Position numbers and translations under genes: made by a program
Source: Stenopsyche tienmushanensis
Taxonomy: Eukaryota; Arthropoda; Insecta; Trichoptera; Stenopsychidae
Length of the DNA: 64,000 bases
Assembly (NCBI GenBank): GCA_008973525.1
Contig: WACJ01000222.1
Span: forward strand, 62,001-126,000
Reading direction: 5' to 3'
In this document: piece by piece, positions 1 through 12,624 of the stretch
Layout: each line of letters begins with the position of its first letter
Numbering within the stretch: the stretch's first letter is position 1
The notes under the pieces: model-generated
The model's input: only the letters and a program-made list of their open reading frames with translations
The model's database searches: none
What the model was told of the DNA's origin: nothing

Positions 1-1309
1 AATCAGTTTGGACGTGTATCCCGTACACCGTCACGTACGTGATTGCCGAGCACCAGATCTTGGACCAACATACAGCCTCACAAAGAAGAGAGGTATCAAC
101 GTCAAAGTTTGTTTTGTACTTACCGGATGATGGTCCGGAGTGTTACCGGGATCGATGCTAGTGAAATCAAACATGTAATTTTCAACACGTGTTTATCCGT
201 CTGTCCGTCTTAATGCCTTACGTATCAATTTCAGTTTGTTGGGCGAAAAAAGTGCTTGGCTCTTAAATGCTGATTGCTTTTTATGAATGGCGTTTACATG
301 CGTCACGCCATGTATCGTTTTGCTCAGAGACGACTATGCGTCTGACATTGACATGAAATATGTTCTCTAGGAACATCAACAGGACTCACGGCTCCAAAAC
401 TAAGAATCAAAATTGAATTAATTAACCATCGGAACTAATCCACACTGTGGATGCATAAAGGAAATGATAGAGCAGTTCGTCAATATCCAACATCAAATTC
501 ATATCGCCGACCATAAAAATACATGAATGATGTGATTGATAGTCTCATACGCTAAAAAACAGTACAACCCATGTGCTATGATAAACTGTTCCATCATTCA
601 TATGAGTCATTGCATTCTTTTCGGCATTTTTTTGCATCTCACCATTAGCCGATCGCGTTGTATATGCAAAATATTTATGCGCGATAAAAAGCGAATTTGT
701 ACAAAAAGTGTCCGCTAAATGCATCCATTGTTCAATTATGCAATTAAGAGGAAGCCTTGGCGTAAAAAAAGGCGATGTAAATTTGATTCGATGGTAGAAA
801 AGTGGTTATAATAAAACTGTTAAAATAGTGGCCGTATAAAATGACCCCATTAGTCACCAGCAAGGAACTTTATTTTATACCTCTTTAGGTTTTTATGATT
901 TCCTAATACCGCAAGCAATTGTATATAATAAAATGGGTTTACGTTATTGAAGAAGAGACTCCAAACCATCGACTTGCGATCGGAATAAAAAATATGAACA
1001 AGGCGCCATTGCTTTGAGCTTCGATCGCTGCGCTCATTTGGTTTTCTTTAACTAATTTTTCATGGCATTTCAATGCCATTTAAGGGCAAATTTCTATTAT
1101 ACTAGTTATCTTCGGGTTTCATCATATTTTTACATTATTATTTACATATATTTTTAATAAGGTTTTCCCAATAGAACGTAAACGTAGATGCTATACTCGT
1201 ATGTACACCATTCATCGTATGTACAAATTCACTTCGTCAGTCTTGCAAATAAACACTGTTGATAGCATACTATCTTCGTTAATTTCTTCACGTAAATATA
1301 AAAGATATA
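1..1309. other. AT-rich stretch without a recognisable gene
   Basis: Both strands carry stops in every frame at short intervals, and I see no transposase motif, tRNA-like box or terminal inverted repeat. The first 250 bases are less AT-rich than the rest but show no convincing coding frame. The 60-codon frame near 536-718 has no recognisable motif. I read this as intergenic or intronic sequence. Confidence 0.5.
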
Positions 1310-1945
1310 CACTTGGGTTTTAAGCTATAGATACGCCCCATGTGGAGTCGCATATAAAAAAATCGCATAAAAAAAAGACTTGAACTACATATAAAAACTA
1401 TTTTTTTTGATATGTCAGTCGTGTGCAATGAATAGATTTTCTAATTGATTGCAAAGTTTACTAGTTTCTTGTATAATCTTTACAGTAAAGGGGGTCAGGA
1501 GTTTCTTCCACTTCAACATCATCTTCTGTTTCTTCGCTGCCAGATCAAACCAATAATATCATCTTTATTCAAGAGAGCATCCTGAAGCAATTCATAAATT
1601 AAGAAAAAGTTTCAAAGCTTTCTTCACCAAATTGATTTGCCAAATTTCAGCTGATAATGTCGAAGTTTTTATTATATCCTCATCTGTAACACATTCGGGA
1701 CAAACTTCTTTTCAACAAGAATTTAAAGTGTATGGAGTCATCTGAGATATATTATAATTTTTAAAAGTTGAAATGTTGCCCTGATCTAGTGACTAAATAA
1801 AGTTAAATTTAGATTTTTTTATGCGCATTCGCATAAAAAAAGGTTTATCCTCTATAGAAAAATGAAAAATAGGTTCCATTATTTTTTAAAACCGCATAAC
1901 TTCAGAATCGCATAAAAATGATCCGCATAAAAACAGATCCAAGTG
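1310..1945 (-). mobile_element. pogo/Tigger-type element, family P1, both ends present
   Basis: The left end reads CACTTGGGTTTTA and the right end is the inverted CAGATCCAAGTG, each bordered by TA, the target duplicated by Tc1/mariner/pogo elements. CGCATAAAA motifs recur inside both ends (about 1350-1375, 1817-1835 and 1895-1935), as in Tigger elements with repeated subterminal sites. The interior on the minus strand holds an acidic stretch (roughly GSEETEDDVEVEETP, near 1495-1545). That resembles the acidic C-terminal tail of Tigger/jerky transposases, but stops interrupt it. It is probably a deleted element keeping only the end of its gene. The terminal repeats are well supported; the protein remnant is an inference. 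Confidence 0.65.
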
Positions 1946-4900
1946 TACTTGAAATCGATAAATTTAAGTTATGGATCGCAAATACGCGACTATACTCATC
2001 AAAAGGCTAAAGTACCATATTCGCTATTTGTCGTAGGCAATCTTCATAGACTTTTTTTTAGAGGTAAAGGATATTTAAATGCTTGTTTTGCATTTCCTTC
2101 CGCATATTTTCAGCAGATGTTTTAGTAGGATTTTTAGGATGAGATCAAAATCAAATTATGCTTTATTTTTATACAAATTATTGTCTGTAAATATGATATC
2201 AATATTTACGCTTATTTCAATCGGATGATAGGCCGCTTCGAATAAAACGGTTGGCGACCCCTCGCACAAAGAGCTTTTTTGGAACTTTAATGGCATCATT
2301 AACGACAATGGTGATGTTTTAGGATGAATAAGTGGTACACAAAGAGAAGTTGTAGGGAAAAAAATATGATGAATGTTATAAAATGAATAAAAAGCGCACA
2401 TACAAAAACGGTGTTTGCCTTCAAACAAGAAGCTTCGCTAATAGAGAGCACTCGAAATGCTTTTATCTAACCGTGTCGCATTTCTGGTATCAAGGCTTTC
2501 TAGACGCCGGCTCCGAAGAGTTCATTACCGAAATTTCGGGTCCCAACCGACCCAAATGCTTGTTTTTTTACACCTTGATACATTAAAGACGATTTGAGCA
2601 CACGTCAAAAAAAGTCTAAAGTCGCTAAAAGGGAGTTTAATTGAACTAAATCATACGAAAATTGGAATATTGGACGATTTTCGCACAGAAAATATTTTTC
2701 AAATAGCGCACAACATGGCAATAATTCAACGCTGATTAATTTGATATTGTACATATATTATTTTGTTGTTAAAATGTATATATTTGCTTATAATTGGGTT
2801 AGAGATCTTAAAAAACTTACTGTTTCTTATATGTGCAATATAAATCAATACTTCAAGGAACTGTTTTTAGTACATAATAATTTATTGGAATCCGCGTTTA
2901 ACATTGAAAAAACAATTTGTAGAGTGCAAATTCTCGGCAAAATACGGATAATTATTTATGTCTTATTGAAAGCCATTGTTAATTTTAATTAGCAAATAGT
3001 TTAACACTTCAGATTGGTTATTTATTGATCGGGTATGTAATAAAATCAGAGTATGGTAACCTTGGCCACAATTCACAACCGGAACAGCGACTATCTTTTC
3101 ATGCTAATCTCTCGTTAAGCATTCTCTTTTTAAAAAAATCATAAACACACTGCATTGCTGTCGATAAAATGCAATCGGTAATTTGCTAATAAAATCAGGG
3201 TAGTTTTTGGTCATTCGTTCCTGCAAAGTTACACTCGATGCATTCAGATAAATCTCATCAATTAATATGAAAAGGTGTGCTTTAAAGTTTGAATCAAACA
3301 CACAACCTTCATAATTAATAACTGTCAGAGGCTTCTTTCGACGGGACCCGATGCAAAGCCGGAGATTATCGCCTTAAACAAACGATTTGGAAGGCTTAAT
3401 GGTAATGGCGTAGGAAGAAGTCTACTCAATGAATGAAGCTGAAAACAAAGCTCGATGTTTTCACACGAGCATGAATCGCACCATATCGCTTATATTTATC
3501 ACAAACAATGCTACCGAAGAAAAAGCATTCATCACTCGGTGACCGATCGAAGAGCACAATTTGTTGTCGGCTCGTTGACAATTTTTGCAGCTCAAAATTC
3601 AATAAAAACCCGCTATAAATCATTAATCATGCATTAAGATGACAATCTGGATCGTTATTATGATTGATGTGGAAGGAAAACGACTTACCTCGTAAACATT
3701 TTGCGTATGAAATTTATCCTCAATAGATCAATGTCTCTTTACACGTTTAATTATTTCCATTATCTACTCGCGAAATGAGATCACTTTGGATTTATCTTAT
3801 ATTATAATTTCATTTTTAAACTGTAAGAAGTCAAATGTATATCGTTTATTGTATTATATTATGCTTGCGAAATTTTAGCAGATGCTTAGGACACTTTTTC
3901 TTGATCTATTATTGTTTTATTTACATACAAAAGCGTTGCAGCTATAACCACGTAAGACACTAATAACATATGCGGCAATAGTATGAATTTAGTAGTTGTG
4001 GTGAAAGTTTGTACATCGGATCCTAATAGCAATTTAAAAATTTAAATCAACAACTTTGCCATCCAGATATTCATAATTCAGTGTTGGAGTTAATTTTGAT
4101 TTTTTTTAAATATTCCAACAAAGCAAAATGGTGATATATCCATTGATTTTAAGGGTGGCAGTTAAAGATGTTTAAAAAATCGCAGATGAATTGATTGTAA
4201 GGAATTATGCTAAATTTATATTAATAACTGCGAATTAAAACGATTTATTATTTAATACAATTAATTATCAATGATAGATAATAAATTAATTTTGTCTATG
4301 GTGTAAAAAATATTTACATGATGCACAATATAACCATTTACAATAGAAACCATAACATAAATTGGATCAATTTATGATGATTTTTTTGCAATTAATCATC
4401 AACTGATATTTTGCATTTATATATAGTGCAATGAGGTAGTAATCATCATATTATTATGTATATTGAGATATAAATAAATGTGGTTATATTGATGATATTT
4501 GGGATAAATCTGGTCTTGCAACCCTTCAGACGATCTGCATACATAGCTCGCTGCAAGAACATGACTCCTGCGGATATATTAAAATTAATATTCCCTTAAT
4601 GCTTACATCGATTCGGTTTTACGTACAACAAAGTCACGGCAGAGCATTTAAAAAATGAGTGCAAGTATAGTATGTGGGATGGATCGGTGGCGGATGCAGC
4701 ATGAAGTAAGTCGTGAGGAAGGTGGTCGTGAGAGCCACCGAAGCGCCATGCGGGTGGCCGCACTTCTTTAACCCCACCAGCAGACGCCATTGTTCTTCTT
4801 CATTCGATAGCGTTGGGATATGGCAGCTTGCATCGCTTTACGTATGTATGCATGGTGAAAAAAGATTTTCCGATAGATCCTCCGTATACACGAATCATAT

Positions 4901-6067
4901 ACGGCGAAACGTATTACGAAGCCATGGATCAAATATCAACGATTGCTTCGAGCGAATCCATCGAAGAACACAAGACTATAATATATCCATTGACAAAAAA
5001 TAAAAAGCATCAAATTCCCCGCTGTCAAATTTAGCGATTTGCATGGTGCATGGTTTAATTACTTTTGCGTTTATCTTGGTAAAAAAATGAATTTCCAGCT
5101 AAACGCGAATGATCAACGTAAAAGTATTACATCATTATTTTTAGATTACACATAGCCCTTGTCAAAATAATCCAAAGGTGTCATTCATCAGTCAAAATGA
5201 CGGATGAGGTGATGATTTTCCACAGGTGCGCGGCTCAGATAAAAAAATCCACACAAACAATATTAGGATAATAAGCAGCACGGATCTATTTTTTTCAAAG
5301 GCGATACACCCACCGATCATAAAAAAGCCTCCAATCAAAGGGGTTAAAAGGACGAAATAATTAATAATGCGTTATAATTATTGCATTCGAGATTTGTTTG
5401 ATGGAATTATGACGTTCATCTTAATATTAAGGATTTGATATTTTTTTAAGCACATTTTTTAACAAAATAAATACGCACACAATGCGAAAATATTGATCCA
5501 ACTCCGAATGTACATATATTTAAGCAATTATTTTGATAATGTTTGAAAATTATACAGCGCTTTAATTTTGCCGTCGGGTTTGTGTTCGGCCTGCTCGTTG
5601 ATATCTTTCGATAATCTTTCGCGCGGTTTCGCTCGATTTGATATAAATTCTAATAAAATATTTATTTATCATCAATTTAATATTATTAAGACGCGTTATT
5701 AATAATTATTAATTAATAAATATTTATATTTATTCAAAAATAATTTAAACATCCTTGTATATATATATATATTGGCGAGTATAATATCAAAATATAGGAT
5801 CAATTTAATCACTCTTTGTTTGCAAATAATAACACATTTACATTCATAATTAAATTTTGTATAATATGTATATACGAGTATATAAGCGAACGAATGCGAA
5901 TTATATTAGAATAATTTGTTATTTAAATAACACTCAGATGAAAATTTGGCATTGATTAAATATATAATTTGTTATTATTTATATTTATATAATCACAATA
6001 ATTTTATTGATATTTATTAATGATTTATTGGAATATTTGCTTTAAACTTATTCACATTTTTACACAG
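1946..6067. other. AT-rich stretch, mostly featureless
   Basis: No transposase motif or complete element was found. About 4680-4810 is distinctly richer in G+C and CpG, with overlapping open frames on both strands (4596-4790 minus, 4713-5034 plus) and a GTAAGT donor-like string near 4706. None of these frames matches a protein family I know. A short TA repeat lies near 5757-5773, and 5640-6060 is extremely AT-rich. Confidence 0.4.
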
Positions 6068-6168
6068 GACACATCGATTCGGGATACGGCCAGGGATCAT
6101 GCACGCATCCTTCCGGTACGCGATTCGATATAACACGCGAATACGTTGGATTCCGGAACTGTTCTTAG
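6068..6168 (+). CDS. possible terminal exon, unknown protein
   Basis: A pyrimidine-rich tract ending TTTTTACACAG, acceptor-like, stands at the sharp boundary between extreme AT-rich DNA and a CpG-rich block running to about 6240. Directly after the AG, one frame (from 6070) stays open for 32 codons and stops at 6166-6168. It encodes a Gly/Ser/Arg-rich peptide with two cysteines, beginning HIDSGYGQGSCTHPSG. I do not recognise it. The support is only the acceptor-like site, the composition step and the open frame. The alternative is a CpG-rich regulatory block or an unrecognised transposon end. Confidence 0.18.
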
Positions 6169-6630
6169 ATCGTATTTAAGGCTTTTACGGACGAAGCCAG
6201 CCGATAGATGGCGAAGGCGTCCGATGTGCATCACGGACGCAGCAACACTGACTGGCCATTTTTATACAAAGCATTAAGAACACACTACGTACATAGATAA
6301 GCTCAAGACAGCAAACTTGCAATCTCATATAGTTTTAATAACCGCACAACGCTTTAGAGGCTTGATTATTATTTGCAATTGCACAATTTTACAATCATCT
6401 TGATTATACTATCGGATCTTCAAGTAGAAGATCCAATGCAACCCGCTCAAAGTTCAATAAAAAAATGTAACAATTGAAGTATTGATAGGATTATTTCTAA
6501 GCCGGTTTCTTATAGTGCCTATTCAAAATCACAATATTTACGGTGAAATATTAATTATGACGGTCATATTACAATATTTTCATTTATAAAAATACATATG
6601 AAATATATTTGCATTATAAATAGCAGTATA

Positions 6631-7474
6631 CACTTAAACTATTTTTGTGTGTGTTTGATGCATTCCACGGAAAGTCGCACAAAAAAAGTTATAACTTACA
6701 TAGAAAAAGTGAAGATGCGTTCCATGGATTTTAAAAATCGCATAACTTTGAAACAGCTTTATAAAATATAGCCAAAATCGCATAAAAAAGTTAATAAAAA
6801 ACGGGAAAACAATAGGTCAATGTCATAATTGTTCTGTGTAAATTTTCTTTTTCAACAATATAATTCATAATTAGCAAAGATGTCACTATAGTCCTTAACT
6901 CAAAAAATAAATCACAAAATGGCGACTGCTTAAAAAAAACCAGTAAAGTCATTTTTTGACCTTATTTTGTCAGTTTTAATTTTTTTTAAATAGTTAAAAA
7001 ATAAATTTTGGCATAAATCTGGAAGGAATAATAGAGGGTTATGTAAAAAAGTTTCTTACCCAGTTTGGAGTAAGTTATTTAATTAAAACTTGAGATATGA
7101 TATCGCCAATATGATTTCATTATGGTAGGACCGGCCAAGTTGCCGCGTCACTAAAAAAGCTATAACTCTGTAAGTAGTTGGAATTGTGGAAATTTCTTTG
7201 GAAAACGTATTTTTAAAAATCGAAACATTGGAAAAATGTGAAAAAACTAAATCATTTTTTTCAAAAATCTAAACCAGAATAAAGGGTGTGGTCGTAATTC
7301 AACGATAGCAGATGTAATATAATTTACACAGTCCCAATTTTTTGTTAGTGTTGATGATTTATTTCCTATTTTATCTAAAATATCTCGTTACGTACTCTTT
7401 ATGAAATAAAAAAAATAAAAAAACTGTTTTAAAAACGGCATAATATCGAAATCGCACAAAAAGAGGTTTGAGTG
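6631..7474. mobile_element. pogo/Tigger-type non-autonomous element, family P2
   Basis: The left end CACTTAAACT and right end AGAGGTTTGAGTG are inverted and flanked by TA. Subterminal TCGCACAAAAA and CCGCATAACTTTGAAAC motifs repeat inside both ends. The same order of motifs occurs at 48280-49330, 58587-59338 and 63159-63792, so this is an interspersed family. The interior has no transposase frame; it shares the blocks GGACCGGCCAAGTTGCC (about 7130) and CCTATTTTATC (about 7366) with the other copies. At about 840 bp it is a MITE-like derivative that would need a Tigger/pogo transposase from elsewhere. Confidence 0.7.
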
Positions 7475-7639
7475 TATATCTATAGACTTGTTCATGGGAT
7501 GACATATTGTCATATCTTTATAACATGTGAAATATCGATAAACTTTAAAAATAATGTGAAATTGCAAACATTTTTGAGAATTGTTTGATAAAGCCAATTT
7601 CAAGAAAATATTGAAATTACAATCTTTGAATTTTATATA

Positions 7640-7953
7640 TTAGCCCTTAATGAAATTAACATTCAATGATAAGACGATTGGATAATGGATTACTTCTACT
7701 GATATATTTGGGAGATTTAGTCAAATTTTTGCTTTGTTTCCAAGAAAATAAGCGTCTCACTATATGGACGCGGATTGATTCAATCCACGAACACGAACCC
7801 GACAGGAGGTTCGAAATATCGGATAAAGGTAAAAATTTAACTCCAAATTTGCCTTGTAAAAAACATTGGTATAAATATATAAAATATTCGAATACTTTAC
7901 CAATTTACTATTCGTTATTCGAATAATTGATTTTATGAATATTTGGGAGCCTT
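7640..7953 (-). mobile_element. terminal part of a hAT-like element, TATTCGAATA family
   Basis: Read on the minus strand, this starts AAGGCTCCCAAATATTC and carries several TATTCGAATA-like motifs, then a block with GACAGGAGGTTCGAAATATCGG (in part, plus strand 7800-7822). The end matches CAAGGGGTCCCAAATATTCG at 47358, a hAT-style terminus (CArGGGTCCC). Related copies are at 17530-17850, 27225-27317 and 47358-47745. The 86-codon frame at 7666-7926 lies wholly inside the repeat and is not a gene. Assignment to hAT rests on the terminus only. Confidence 0.5.
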
Positions 7954-8446
7954 AATGGCGATCTTCTTCAACAGAAAGATTAATAGTGATCCAGTGTCTC
8001 ATTTGAAAATGCTGAAAATTTAAAGATTATGGATAGCTTTTATGAAATGCAAGTGTTTTTTAATTAATTTACAACGATCTTGATACAAAATGACCGAACT
8101 CTATTTTTGTCTGCTTTGAGATTTAAAATATATACTTACTACAATTTTTTCTTAATTTAAATCGATTGATATGGGAGTTTATTTAAGGAGCAATTCATCA
8201 GAAAACATTTGTTGGTGTTATTACAAGTATTTATATCGATAATGTAAAAAGTTTGGATATACAAGTATAATTTATGGAAAGATGTTGAAATTTATTTGCA
8301 CTTGTAATTAGCTCCAAATTAATTAAATTCTTGCCTAAAAGTAATCAAGTTTGCGGCATTTATGGTTTTTGCCTTATTCAATGAAGATAATTCAGCACTT
8401 GTAATGATTATGAACGAGCTGAAAGTAGTTGTTGGCTCGCAGAGCT

Positions 8447-8500
8447 TTAACCCTTTGCGGACGTATTAAATTTGGACATGGGTGTCGTAATGGTTAGAAT
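8447..8500 (+). mobile_element. lone piggyBac-type end
   Basis: TTAACCCTTTGCGGACGT begins with the piggyBac target TTAA followed by CCCTTTGCGG, nearly the same as the piggyBac end at 23297 (TTAACTCTTTGCGG). No partner end facing the other way was found within about 1 kb, so this is a solo or truncated terminus. Confidence 0.45.
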
Positions 8501-8598
8501 TAATTTCTACTGAAAGAACACTGATACATAGCATGTAAGACTATGAAGAATAAACAAGATTTATCAGTTCTTTATTGACATTAGATGTATGTATAGAC

Positions 8599-8675
8599 CA
8601 GCGGTTCTAAAAACTAGATTCCGCGGATCCCTTTGGGGTCCGTGAAGACAATACCGGGGGTCCGCAAAAATATAA
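8599..8675 (+). mobile_element. lone hAT-type end
   Basis: CAGCGGTTCTAAAAACTAG has the CAGnGGTTCT start typical of many hAT elements, followed by the short inverted pair GATCCCTTTGGGGTCC inside the terminus. No facing end was recognised downstream, so the extent is unknown; sequence to about 9.2 kb may belong to it. Confidence 0.45.
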
Positions 8676-9199
8676 AAAAAACATTTATCTATCTACGATA
8701 CGATAAGATATTTTCGTGGAATTATTTACAGAAATACTTGTTAAAGTCTATTTTGACCAAAAAATGTTTGTTTGTTTGAAAAATTAAGTCAAAAGGGTTG
8801 GAATAGAGTCCGAAGATTACATAAGTTTAAGAATCGCTGGCTTAGATAATAATGTGTTCTCCAATATGCAGTCCTGGTTTTCGACTACGCTTCTTTCGGT
8901 GACTCTCTTTTTGCTATTTTGGAATATCATAACAAGTTTGGAATACCAAAATTAAAATTATACGTAATTTGTAAAGCTTTATTTCAAATTCTGTGAATTA
9001 TCTCCGAAGCTTGTCGATTTCTTCACTCTCAAAAGGCGACTGACTCGCCACGGTGTTTTGCATGGCGAATGTGGAAGAACCGCATTTTTATTTAGATATT
9101 TGTTATCTCTGATTTGTTAGAGCAATTTTTTGGTTCATGATAAGGTCGCTTGGATACTTAAGATCATTTAGAGAAGTTATAAACTGATACATGAATAAA

Positions 9200-11730
9200 T
9201 ATTGTTAAGATATGTATGGTTCCTTGTTTGGTGGCTGAGAACAGACATACGACCGGAACGGTGAAAAAGCTTTGGTGTCCAATATTATCAACTTAGGTTA
9301 GTTGAAAGGTAAAATGTGTTAAAAATAAGTTGGCTAAAAATTAAAAATAAGAATCGAAATTTAATTAGATGCCAATTTTTCTTTATAATATTAAGTCATT
9401 AATCTTACAAAAATATGTAAAATCGGCAAAAATATCTCTACGTTCATTTGAATCGAAATATGCGACAAAATGTCAAGCAGTATAGCAAATTGCTATAAGA
9501 TTTTGCGAATACATCCATATTTTAATTGGCAATATTATCGTTTCAATACTACAAATAATATATCTTCAACAAAATAAAAATAGAGCTCTCTGATTTATTG
9601 TCGAATAAGAGGAATGCTTGAAGTAAAACGTTTTAACAAGCACATTTCGTTCGCTGGCAATATTTATCAGCGATGAACCATCATCCATTATGGATGTTAA
9701 ATAATTAATATCTTTGTTTTTTCATCAATATGCTTAAAATGCGAAACCATTTATTGCCAATTGCCTAACATGACAATAATTTAATTTGTGATCAACGCAG
9801 CTTTTTTTTGCCTCCCGAACAAGACAAATGGCGGCAGTTAATTCTTATTCTAATTTGCATAAAAGTTAATCGTGTTCATAATTAATAAGTATTATTTATG
9901 ACTTAATTTTATTTCTATTTTCACAGATGGAACCAACAGCTCTCTAAAGTTTTTTTGGTTTATTAAATTTATGCTATAAATATATTTCCTGTGCTGAATA
10001 ACTAAACTATAGATTTCATGGCGAAATCTTTGCTAATTTGAGTGTAAATAATTCAAAAGAACATCAACACAAATCAATCTTATTTCATCGCCAATTATGA
10101 GAGTCAATGAGGTTTAACCAATTTCTTTAAGTACTGTTTTCATTGAGTTTTAAATTATTATGACATACGAATATAGCTCTTCCTTCGTTAAAAGATTAAA
10201 TTTTTTCATCGCTGCGTCCATCAATCACCACATTTAAAACGCTTTTAATTAAATGGCTTGTTCAAATAAATATAAGCCCATCTTCCTATTTATCCATTCA
10301 GAGATCAAGGTTCCAATCAGTCATCGCGCTTTACTATTATCCATTTTTTTCTAGAACCGATCTTTAGCATTTACACGGCAACCGACCAAAACAAATACCA
10401 AAAATACGTTTTTTATTACAAAAGATCCATTACGATTATGTGATTGATTGCGTCATAAGTCTCCGGTTGTTTTTATACAATGCGAAATATTCAAAGATGG
10501 GAAATGGATGTGAAACACGGGCATTCATCATAATGATTAGTCATAAGGATTTTTGACCTCAATGAGTATACATGACACAACTGCAAAAGCTTAAAATATA
10601 AATTTTTAGAAGCGATTTATTTGCGCGTCCAAAAAAAATCGTACAGATCCGGTTCATTATTCGTATGGTTCTGTGTATAGTTTTTAAGTTCATTCATCGA
10701 GTTTTATGTACCTTTGAATGTTGGAGTGCCGAAGAGGTATAAAAAATAAATTAACATGATTGCATGTATCTTTTATGTAATCGATCAGACATTGAAAGTG
10801 ACTTAGGATTCTTTTATAAATGTTCAATACAATATTAAATTACTATCCAGGACTCGAATATATTTTTTGCTATGGGTATGTTTATTTATTTAATGAACTT
10901 AAGATTATCCCAAATAAATAATTAAATCATTCAAATAAAACGGGAGCTTCAATCATTTTGCCAACTTCATCATTTTTTTATTCATGCAATTTTATCTTAT
11001 TACCTTTATATATTTTACACGAAATCTCCGATAAACATATGTAGACCAGTGAGTTATTTAGATCCTTTATTAATTAATTTTGGAGATTCAGGTCGATAAT
11101 CATAACCCAAGTTTAATTTGCTATTTTGGATTTAGACAAATAATTAAAATATCTTTAAAAAAATTATATTTCGCTCCTCACTTATAGATCCTCTCTTGTC
11201 TAAAATTTGTATTCAAATAATTCTATTCTAATTTAATCAGATATAGAAGACAAATGTAAAACCACAATACAGACCTTCATCCTTAGAAAAATCTATGGGT
11301 ATTTTTAATACATTTCAATTGGTCTTACGAATGATGCAAATTATTGTTAGTGAGTTTTAATATGTCTGTATTTTATGCAGATTATTTGAATTAATATAGA
11401 AGAAGATATGTAAATGGGTTGCGAAAATATAATCATTTTTTAATGATACTGTAAATTATATTGAACATAAAATAATTATTCATCAAAATTATAAGAAACC
11501 AGAAATATTAAAATATCCAATCATCAAAATTTACTGACATGTTAATTTTTTTTCCCCCCAGATATAATATGGATCAAAGAACAAATTAATAGTGCTAATG
11601 ACTGTTCAAAGTAAATTTAAATAAGTTAGGAAATCACCATTTAACATTTAAGTTTGTTACAAATTAAATTATCAAAAATATCCCGACTGGAGATGATCAA
11701 TTAGAAAAATTTCGATTCTTCCAAAATTAA
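9200..11730. other. AT-rich stretch without recognisable features
   Basis: I see no open frame with protein-family motifs, no terminal repeats and no tRNA-like boxes. Poly-A and poly-T tracts are frequent. I read it as intergenic or intronic sequence. Confidence 0.5.
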
Positions 11731-11735
11731 GTATA

Positions 11736-12620
11736 GGTTGTCCTCGACTTACGACCGAGATACGTTCCTGGACTTTAGTCGCAAGTCGAATTGGTCGTAA
11801 GTCGAATTTCATACACAATATGTAACTTAAATTGTGTTAAAATAAAACATGTTCATCATCAGTAGTGGGAGAATAAGCAGTAGTAGTCTTTTTAAAAAAC
11901 ATATCCAACTTTACTTAGAGTTGTTTTTTTCCCCTGTATATTTCTTTGTAGCAAGCAAGATCTTCCTAAATACAGTGGCTTATAGTCAAAAATCTTTCGA
12001 TATCCGAATCCATTTTTGCAAAATTTTGCATTCCTTTGACAATTTGAAGGAACTCTGCATCCATTTCTTTCAATATAATTTTTTTTGGAGATTCCAATAC
12101 CATTTCTTTTTTAGTCTCTTCTGCATAATAATTATTCATTTGTAAGATCTTCCAAATAATTTTCTATAAGTTGGTTTATGTCTTCATGATCAATAAAGTT
12201 CTAGTATTGCTTGAGCAAATGTAGTTTTTAAATAATAGACTTTAAATATGGCAATAGCTCTCCGGTCCATGGGTTGCAAAATACTGGTGGTATTAGGGGG
12301 TACATAGACAATTTTAACGTTAGAATGCAATTTTCCGATATGTGGGGATATCCTGGTGCATTGTTTAGTATTAAAAATATATTGAATGGAATTCCTTTCT
12401 CCAGTCTTCAAAAATAAATTGTGTTATTCACCCTTTTTTGTTTGGGGTTGTTTGCTTGGAAAATGACGGGAAAAGAAATGACGATGTTCGGCCAATGGGT
12501 CACTCCAAAATTGGTTTACCGATCAAGGCTAAAACGAAATTTGTAAGTAATAAGGGTAATATAATGTGTCGGTCTTCAAGTTCAATTGATTCAAGTCACA
12601 TCATAATTTATTAATAACAT
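11736..12620 (-). pseudogene. Tigger (pogo/jerky) transposase fragment with 3' end
   Basis: On the minus strand the C-terminal half of a DDE_1/CENP-B-type transposase is readable. LNNAPGYPHI (frameshifted, about 12340-12375) matches the catalytic LxDNAPGHP box, with N in place of the second catalytic D. It is followed by NVKIVYVPPNTTSILQPMD and then FKVYYLKTTFAQAI, the usual order of the family. Downstream, 12050-11960 encodes a degraded tail. The element ends at about 11736 with GGTTGTCCTCGACTTACG next to TA; in that terminus two runs of TTACGACC/GTCGTAAGTCG form inverted subterminal repeats. The N-terminal HTH part and the far terminus were not found. Frameshifts and the lost aspartate show it is dead. 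Confidence 0.75.
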
Positions 12621-12624
12621 CAAT

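Noticed and set aside
11849..12145. 98-codon frame on the plus strand
   Set aside because: It is antisense to the Tigger transposase tail and 3' end, which read on the minus strand.
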